Below, in pieces: positions 58,701-64,000 of a DNA stretch of 64,000 bases. The stretch comes from Lepidonotus clava (taxonomy: Eukaryota; Annelida; Polychaeta; Phyllodocida; Polynoidae): NCBI GenBank assembly GCA_936440205.1, contig OW387133.1, positions 3,128,001-3,192,000 of the forward strand, given 5' to 3'. Position 1 is the first letter of the stretch; each line of letters begins with the position of its first letter. The position numbers and the translations under genes are program-made. A model generated the notes under the pieces. It was not told the DNA's origin, did not search any database, and was given only the letters and a program-made list of their open reading frames with translations.

Positions 58701-61700
58701 CTTACCAAGAACCAGCGGAGTGGATCATAACCAACCTGTCCATCTGGTTGCTGTTTTTCTAAACTGCTTTCAAGAGGACCTGTGGGAACCAGCAAATTGG
58801 GTCATGACCCCATTTCGTAGTTCCAGACTCATCCTCCATGGTGTAGTGGTTAAGACCTTCACCTCCAAACCCAAAGGTTGTGGATTCGAGTCCTGGCGAA
58901 GCCACTTGTTACGTTAAAGCTAAAGGTAGACGTTGGTCAGAAGGCGTCACGCACATAAAAGATCCCTTGCCACTCTTTGAAAAGAGTAGTGTATCAAACC
59001 CAGTTGCTGGTTTCTCCTTAATCTTATCATAGATACGATCACCCAAAGCTGAAATGCATTCCCTTGTGGAGTCTGGAAAGAACCCTTAGGGGGTGGACGG
59101 ACGGTTAACTACTCCAACAAATCATTTGAAAGGTTTGCTTTTCTTGCTACCTGTTCTTCAGCGGATAAATTCATAGGTTTCAATTCTGAAAAGTCAAATA
59201 ATGACAAAACAATTGTCTTATGACTTTTCACTTTCAAAACAATTTTGTCATCAGATTGTGGCCGTTGTCCCTCCAATCTAAGTAGTACAATAAAAAATAA
59301 TATAGCTACACAAAGATGTGTAAGTCCACACTTTGAAATAAAGTACCCCCCCCCCCCCCCCAACCAACCTTCTGAAACCAGCTGAATTCCCTTAGACTCA
59401 CCACTATGGGAAGATGCTATGATTGCTGATACATACATTTAAACTCCCTCACTTTCCCACCAGAGGTAGCAGCCCACAAATGTAGCTATTCCTGGCGTGT
59501 TCCTGCAGATTTTCTGCAGGATATATGCAAAACCAAGGAAAGCACTTGCCAGGTCTCCAGAAGCTGTTTAAACCTTCCGATATATTCCAGATTAAGTCCA
59601 GATCACATACAAAAAGTCTGAACCTGTAGAAGGTAGTGAATAAATACTGCCTTCTGATCGGTTGATATTATTATGAATTTAACTTTACTGCAGACCTGCT
59701 CTCTCACTGACCAAGCATAGACTTTAATTTTTAGATTTTTTATTGACTCTAACTTACATCCCTGGTATTAAGTCTTACAGGTCTGTTCTCTTAAATGAAG
59801 TTTTTGTGCACCAAACATTCATTGACACTTTTTTACTTTATGTCCAATTCAGAGGAGAAACCTTAGGTAAATACTAGAGAAAGTACGATATGTCATAAAG
59901 ATGTCACAAAATGTCAATGGGCTTACCCATTACATTAATAATTTTAAAAAAAGGTTTTCAACTGCATCACATCATGCATGTGGTCATAGACATACATAAC
60001 ATTTTATTATCTCTACGATGTGGTTAAACAGAAAAACATACACTTTAAATGAACGTATAAAGATTTCTGCAGATTTTACCCGGGTCTTGAGAACAGAAAT
60101 GGATGCTAATTTAAGTGGGTAGGTGGTAAGAAGATGCAGGAACGTGAAGAGGAGACGAGGGAAAGGTACAATTACAGGTTAAAAGTGTCCGAGTGTGGTA
60201 ACAGGGGAAATAATGGGTGGGTTATAAGGGTGAGAGTCTATACATAGTGTAAGGGGACAATGAACAGGGTCCTGGAGGGGGGCGGGGGGAGGGGGAATTT
60301 TAGGGGTGTTACGTAATAGGGGCACAATAGTACGTGGGGACGTGGATAGGGGGCGCGGCGACGGCTTTTAAATTCCAACGACGGGGTCTTATAATGACCC
60401 CTGGGAAGTTTGTCGGGGGGGGGGGGGGGGAGTTGGCTCGGGGGGGGGGGGGGGGCTTAGAGAGGTACAGGTGGAATGATACCCGGGGGACTAGGAGGAG
60501 CAAGGCTCGACATTAAAGCCCCATACCCACTAGGCAACTTTTATAGTCGGCCGACGAGTCAGCAGTAAAATCAGCCAACTCCTATGATCGCCTGTGTGTA
60601 TATCATATTGAAATGTGTGTGTGTTGATATGAGTTGGCGCAAACGTCGGGCGATTCTACTATTAAAATCGGACGAATTTATAGCCAATTAGTCGGCCAAC
60701 TGTGTAAAAATCACCTAGTGGGTATGGGGCTTAAGGGTTTGAACTTAGCTGCCAGGCAGGTTCATTCGAAGTTTTACCTGCCCAATTCCAGAGTTTACCT
60801 GCCCATCTTTATTTTAGTATTATAACATAGCAGAAAATTCGCTTGCCCTTTGGGCGTGTGAATGTCAAAATGCACCTACCCAATCTAAATTTGTAACTGG
60901 TCTGGGCAGGCGGGCAATGCTTAATGACGAGTCCTGAGGAGGTAAGACTTTCAGGGCCAGAATCAAAGTGGTCGAGCCCAAACCTCTGTTTCCCTAAATG
61001 AAACGTAATTATATAGGAAGTTATCTGGGTCAGAATGGACTACGATAGACTAATAGCCCACGAGGTCGAGATTCACACCGAATTCCTAAAAATAAATAGC
61101 AATTTAAGGAAAATTTACAACTTTGCCTACAACAGCCATGTATGCCGGTTGTAAATTTTGAGTGTCATTCCTAACGTGGAATGTAATTATGTGACTGGTA
61201 AACATCTCAGTTGTAAGTTAGTATCATAGGCTCCTACAACAATGAAAATAGGTAAAAAATGTTATTTTCTCTTAATCTGGGATATTTTAGTGGTTGATCT
61301 AATGACAAATAATAGAATATTAGCTGTAAAACTTGAACTAAGTAATAGATTGTGGAAACATGTGCTATCAATCTTGAAAAACTAAGAAAAACAGTTCTCC
61401 CTCATAACTCATCAGTATTTACAACTATGCAAATACAACTTGCACAAATGCCCATTCCTAATTTTCTAGTGCTACAACTGGTTGTAAATTTTGCTGCAGT
61501 TGCATGTTTCAAAACTCATGATTCTGCAACTTGATTTTCACCCTTCAAAATAGATTCAAACAACAGATGACAGTTTATAGTGATTTTTTGTTCTAATTAC
61601 TGTAATTTTGGCCACAAAAATACAAGAAAAATGCTGAAATATGTGATATGATCAAAAGTTACACATGCCTAGGGCAGGTGTAGGATTTAGTTGTAATTTT

Positions 61701-64000
61701 TTCAGTTACAACTTCATTTTCATGTGTAACTTCACCATTAGGAATGGTTTTCCAGCTCACCAGTGTAATTTTATGGATTCTAGCCTCTTTTCCATTTTAT
61801 TACAACTATATGACATCAGTTAGTTGTAATTTCTAAAATATTTACAACTCCATCGACCATTAGGAATCAATTTTACAATTATAACAATTTTCCTCTGATC
61901 TATAGGTTTTACAACTGCATAACCTTAGTTGTACAGAGTTACAGTCGCATTTTTCACTTTTAGGAATTCAGTGTCAAGCAGTCCCTAATTTAGTCGAGGG
62001 CCCTAGAATTGGAAAGCTAGGGGCCCGACTGGCCCCTGGACTTTTAAACTTGCGTCCATCACTGCATTTGGTCTGGAGGTGCATGGAAAGTGATATATAT
62101 ATGGTAGGTTTCCTAAGCTTGAAATGTGAAATTCTGAAAGAACTTCAATGTCGAGCAACTGACAGAGATTGCCAGCCCCGGGTGCCAGCGCTGTTGACCC
62201 AGTACGTTACAGTCTGGGGAGCTGTAAGCTTGATCTGTTGATTGGGGGGTTGGGAGTTGTATGTAAGAGGCCCTAAGTCGGCTAAGGGTCCTGAGGTAAG
62301 TGAAGCGAGGAGGATCAGCTTATGGCACGCTTCACTGCACATGGGAGTAGGAATAATTGACGTAAAACCCTCAACTCTGGCTTGAATAATGAAGGGTTCT
62401 CTAAAAAAAAATTAATTCCGTATAGATGCATATAAACAATTATTTGTTTATTTTTTATAGTTTTTCCGGGGGGGAGGGGAGGTCTACAAAACCAGTCCAT
62501 ATTAGCCTGCAGTTGCTTAAAATACTGGTAACCAGCTATCCGTGGTAGGGATCGTGAAACTTAGGTGGGGACCCTGGTCTATGGTCGTTCTAATTTCATC
62601 AATGAAAGTAGAACGATCATATTTCGTGGAAGGTGCGGAGGTAGTTGTTAAGGATCTTTTACCTGTGAAAATAAAATGGCCTGACGTGGTGAGCGTGACT
62701 CAAATTAGCTATACGACGTCATAGTTATTAGATTTAACAGGTACTGGTTTACATCGGTTTGACATGGTACAAGAAGAATATATGTCCACAAGTCAATGAA
62801 ATGGTTCTTTAAAACATAGTTATTGGATAAAGGCTATATTGCACTTTGCAGGAGGTAGCAATTGTGGTCGCTTTTTTTAGGTACTGTAAGTAGTTTGCGG
62901 TTTTGATACCAACATGTTGGTATGTGCGACCACAAGCAATCCATAGAAAACCTATATAAAATCATTTGCCATATGAAGTACCACAAACAAGTACTGCAAG
63001 TACCTATATTCCACCTTGCGGCACCCTACTGCAAGCAAGTTTGCGGCAGTAATATTTTCAACCCCATAATCAACCCCATAAAAACGATATACAAGATGGT
63101 GAAGGTTGTCTGGTGTGAATTTTCAAAATTATTTGAGTCCATTTGTGTAATTAAAAAAAACACAAAAAACTCAAACTACACACCCTTATATTTGTGACTT
63201 ATGATACCTGAAGACAACCCTCTATAATTTTAAGCCTTACACTCATCCTTACTCTCCCCAGACCCCTACTAGACAGACATATCGGTTACTATCATTTTCA
63301 CACGAAGGAAATAAATTTGATAAGTAATGAAACTAGTGATGGCAGTTTTATGTTGAGTCTTACGCTACGACTGCATCATCTTCATCAAGCAGTACCGCCC
63401 TGCTCTCAAAGCCTACACGCTGGAGTTTATTTTGAAAGTTTTTTATTGCAGTGGTGATTCACTGATTGTGATGGCGGTGTTATGTCCCGTCTTACACTGT
63501 GACTGCATCATCTTCTTCAATCAGTATCGTCCTCCGTTCAAGGCCTACACCCAATAGTTTAATTTCTTTGTCTTTTATTCCAGCGGTGATCGTGATGGCA
63601 AAGTTACGTCGCATCTTACACTACAACTGCGTCATTTTCGTCAAACAGTACCGTCCTCCCCTCAAGGCCTACACAATGGAGTTTATTTTCTTTGTTTTTT
63701 ATTGCAGCGGTGATCGTGATGGCAGTGTTACGCCGTGTCTTACACTACGACTGTGTCATCTTCGTCAAACAGTACCGTCCTCCCCTCAAGGCCTACACAA
63801 TGGAGTTTATTTTCTTTGTTTTTTATTGCAGCGGTGATCGTGATGGCGGTGTTACGCCGCGTCTTACACTACGACTGTGTCATCTTCGTCAAACAGTACC
63901 GTCCTCCCCTCAAGGCCTACACAATGGAGTTTATTTTCTTTGTTTTTTATTGCAGCGGTGATCGTGATGGCAGTGTTACGCCGTGTCTTACACTACGACT
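55701..64000 (+). CDS. NUDT5: ADP-sugar pyrophosphatase (Nudix), 5' part, runs off window
   Basis: NUDT5 hydrolyses ADP-ribose and related ADP-sugars to AMP and a sugar phosphate in the cytosol and nucleus. Exon 1 (55701-55730, MATSSKGFYQ) is inferred from ATG context (CCAACATGG), donor GTAATG and matching phase. Exon 2 (56924-56991) gives EIGRGKWLSLKQYTYTDPRG, matching human SEGKWVKLEKTTYMDPTGK. Exon 3 (57462-57511) gives RQWEVCERTTRQGAMAD, matching TWESVKRTTRKEQTADG. The next exon encodes AVIVMAVLRRVLHYDCVIFV then KQYRPPLKAYTMEF, matching [20 protein letters not shown] then QFRPPMGGYCIEF; it exists here only as a tandem array (63330-64000). These residues form the N-terminal swapped sheet and the start of the Nudix fold; the Nudix box itself (GX5EX7REUXEEXGU) would lie beyond the window. 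Exon 1 is the least certain part. Confidence 0.85.
55739..55797. repeat. Dispersed repeat in NUDT5 intron 1, copy 1
   Basis: GGATCGCTGCATTTCTAGCA to GGGGGTACCCAGGGG recurs at 55977-56040 (GGATCGCTGCATTTCCAGCA to GGGGGTTCCCAGGGG). The second copy is interrupted at its end by the element at 56038. Confidence 0.75.
55807..55834. repeat. Inverted-repeat arm flanking the NUDT5 promoter and exon 1
   Basis: GTTACTGAACCCAGGGCGAG then GTCTTAAA is the reverse complement of 55176-55203, with at most one mismatch over 28 bp. The arms enclose about 600 bp holding the CRE cluster and exon 1. Confidence 0.85.
56038..56179. mobile_element. MITE-like element, CAGTGGCGGATCC-type ends, NUDT5 intron 1
   Basis: Ends CAGGGGCGGATCC and GGATCCGCCAGTG. 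The flanks GTTCC and GCTCC differ at one base, consistent with the 5-bp target duplication of this family. A G run and a C run face each other inside. Confidence 0.75.
56212..56541. mobile_element. MITE, GCATTCCATAAA ends, NUDT5 intron 1
   Basis: GCATTCCATAAAAATTTGGC at the left is mirrored by GCCAAATTTTTTATGGAATG at the right, with one base of length difference. GGCGATAATTATCGCC palindromes recur inside. It is non-coding. Confidence 0.85.
57558..58073. mobile_element. MITE, CCTACCACGGATAGCT-type, with nested insertion, NUDT5 intron 3
   Basis: Left CTACCACGGATAATTGATTT and right AAATAAGCTATCCGTGGTGG are inverted ends of the 50011-50275 family. It is larger because a second element (57876-58048) has inserted near its right end. 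Confidence 0.7.
57876..58048. mobile_element. Nested MITE-like element, CAGTGGCGGATT ends
   Basis: Ends CAGTGGCGGATTGAG and CTTGAATCCACCACTG are inverted. GTAAA lies immediately outside both borders, a perfect 5-bp target duplication. The interior has facing G and C runs. The insertion is younger than the surrounding 57558-58073 element. Confidence 0.85.
58074..58835. other. NUDT5 intron 3, plain sequence
   Basis: Non-coding with a G run near 58544-58561 and CACTCTCC-rich simple sequence near 58388-58432. No exon was recognised. Confidence 0.35.
58836..59095 (+). repeat. tRNA-derived SINE, NUDT5 intron 3
   Basis: TGGTGTAGTGGTTAAG (A box) and GATTCGAGTCC (B box) sit at tRNA-like spacing at the head (58841-58900). 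They are followed by a non-tRNA body (CGCACATAAAAGATCCCTTG, TGCCACTCTTTGAAAAGAG, GTATCAAACCCAGTTGCTGG). This is the layout of a SINE with a conserved central domain. I could not place it in a named family. Confidence 0.7.
59096..60513. other. NUDT5 intron 3, plain sequence and G runs
   Basis: AT-rich DNA with a C run near 59346-59361 and G-rich runs near 60276-60295, 60414-60430 and 60439-60455. No exon was recognised. Confidence 0.35.
60514..60733. mobile_element. MITE, TAAAGCCCCATACCCACTAG ends, NUDT5 intron 3
   Basis: TAAAGCCCCATACCCACTAG at the left is mirrored by CTAGTGGGTATGGGGCTTAA at the right (one-base length difference). GTCGGCCGAC and similar pairs occur inside. TAA borders both AGCCCC ends, compatible with a TAA target duplication. 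The outermost bases AAAGCCCC are shared with the 50720 element. Confidence 0.85.
61072..61977. mobile_element. Non-autonomous DNA transposon, TTCACACCGAATTCCTAAAA ends
   Basis: TTCACACCGAATTCCTAAAA at the left pairs with TTTTAGGAATTCAGTGTCAA at the right with few mismatches. TAGGAAT and GTTGTAA/TTACAAC motifs recur in both orientations throughout the 900-bp body. No credible protein is encoded. Confidence 0.75.
61978..63329. other. NUDT5 intron 3, remainder
   Basis: Non-coding. 62485-62552 (TTAGCCTGCAGTTGCTTAAA to CAGCTATCCGTGGTAGGG) is the right half of a 50011-type MITE. The rest is AT-rich with no exon recognised. Confidence 0.4.
63330..64000 (+). repeat. NUDT5: Tandem array of the NUDT5 HYDCVIFVKQYRPP exon
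   Basis: At least six copies start at about 63330, 63451, 63583, 63707, 63831 and 63955; the last is cut by the window end. Copies 3-5 are exactly 124 bp apart. Each unit is an acceptor (TTTTTTATTGCAG), the exon from CGGTGATCGTGATGGC to ATGGAGTTT, then ATTTTCTTTG leading directly into the next acceptor. No unit shown has a donor after the exon. The first two copies are the most diverged; the first has a TGA inside the exon frame and the second an insertion and a TAG. Copies 4 to 6 are nearly identical to one another. As 124 is not a multiple of 3, reading straight through changes frame at each copy. The functional exon, with its donor, may be the last copy beyond the window. Confidence 0.9.

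Noticed and set aside
58836-58905. tRNA gene
   Set aside because: A- and B-box motifs are present, but no complete cloverleaf, and a non-tRNA body follows; a SINE head explains it better.
63499-63961. Frames of 89-112 codons reading through several NUDT5 array units
   Set aside because: They cross the intron-derived TTTTTTATTGCAG and shift frame at each unit; only the exon part of each copy is coding-like.

Overview
The window is eukaryotic (metazoan) genomic DNA: split genes with GT-AG introns, long AT-rich non-coding stretches, microsatellites, poly-G/poly-C runs, many short inverted-repeat transposons and tRNA-derived SINE-like copies. The protein matches are animal-like. Tandem repeats that copy exon-intron junctions are a feature I remember from amphioxus introns, so a lancelet (Branchiostoma-like) is my best guess, but this is an inference and another marine invertebrate is possible.

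Three protein-coding loci are well supported. (1) On the minus strand, 8170-8986 is a GC-rich first coding exon of a secreted, His- and Asp-rich EF-hand protein; its later exons were not found. (2) On the minus strand, 23565-39141 is a complete coatomer gamma subunit gene (COPG). Its 21 exons join in frame to 874 residues, the family length. (3) On the plus strand, 55701 to the window end is the 5' part of a NUDT5-type ADP-sugar pyrophosphatase gene: three small exons behind a CRE-rich promoter, then a tandem array built from the next exon that runs off the window. Weaker candidates are a first exon divergent from COPG (40099-40163) and an unrecognised minus-strand terminal exon (52863-53104).

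Layout. 1-8 kb: a 31-bp minisatellite, a 46-bp triplication, one small transposon and otherwise plain non-coding DNA. 8-9.4 kb: EF-hand exon and GC-rich upstream DNA. 9.4-12.6 kb: microsatellites. 12.6-18.95 kb: a young LTR retroelement fossil with near-identical LTRs and no recognisable gag-pol (LARD-like), holding an inverted tandem array. 19-23.5 kb: repeats. 23.5-39.3 kb: COPG with repeat-rich introns. 40-55.4 kb: intergenic DNA with MITE-like elements and a striking 26-bp CpG-rich minisatellite at 47-48 kb. 55.4-64 kb: NUDT5.

The most notable pattern is that fragments of real exons, with one splice site each, have been tandemly copied beside their parent exon in two separate genes (COPG exons 5 and 15, and the NUDT5 exon with HYxCxxxVKQxRPP). 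A second recurring signal is a 15-bp motif, TCTGCTTGGAGAGTG, found in a COPG intron satellite and at several unlinked places in both orientations.
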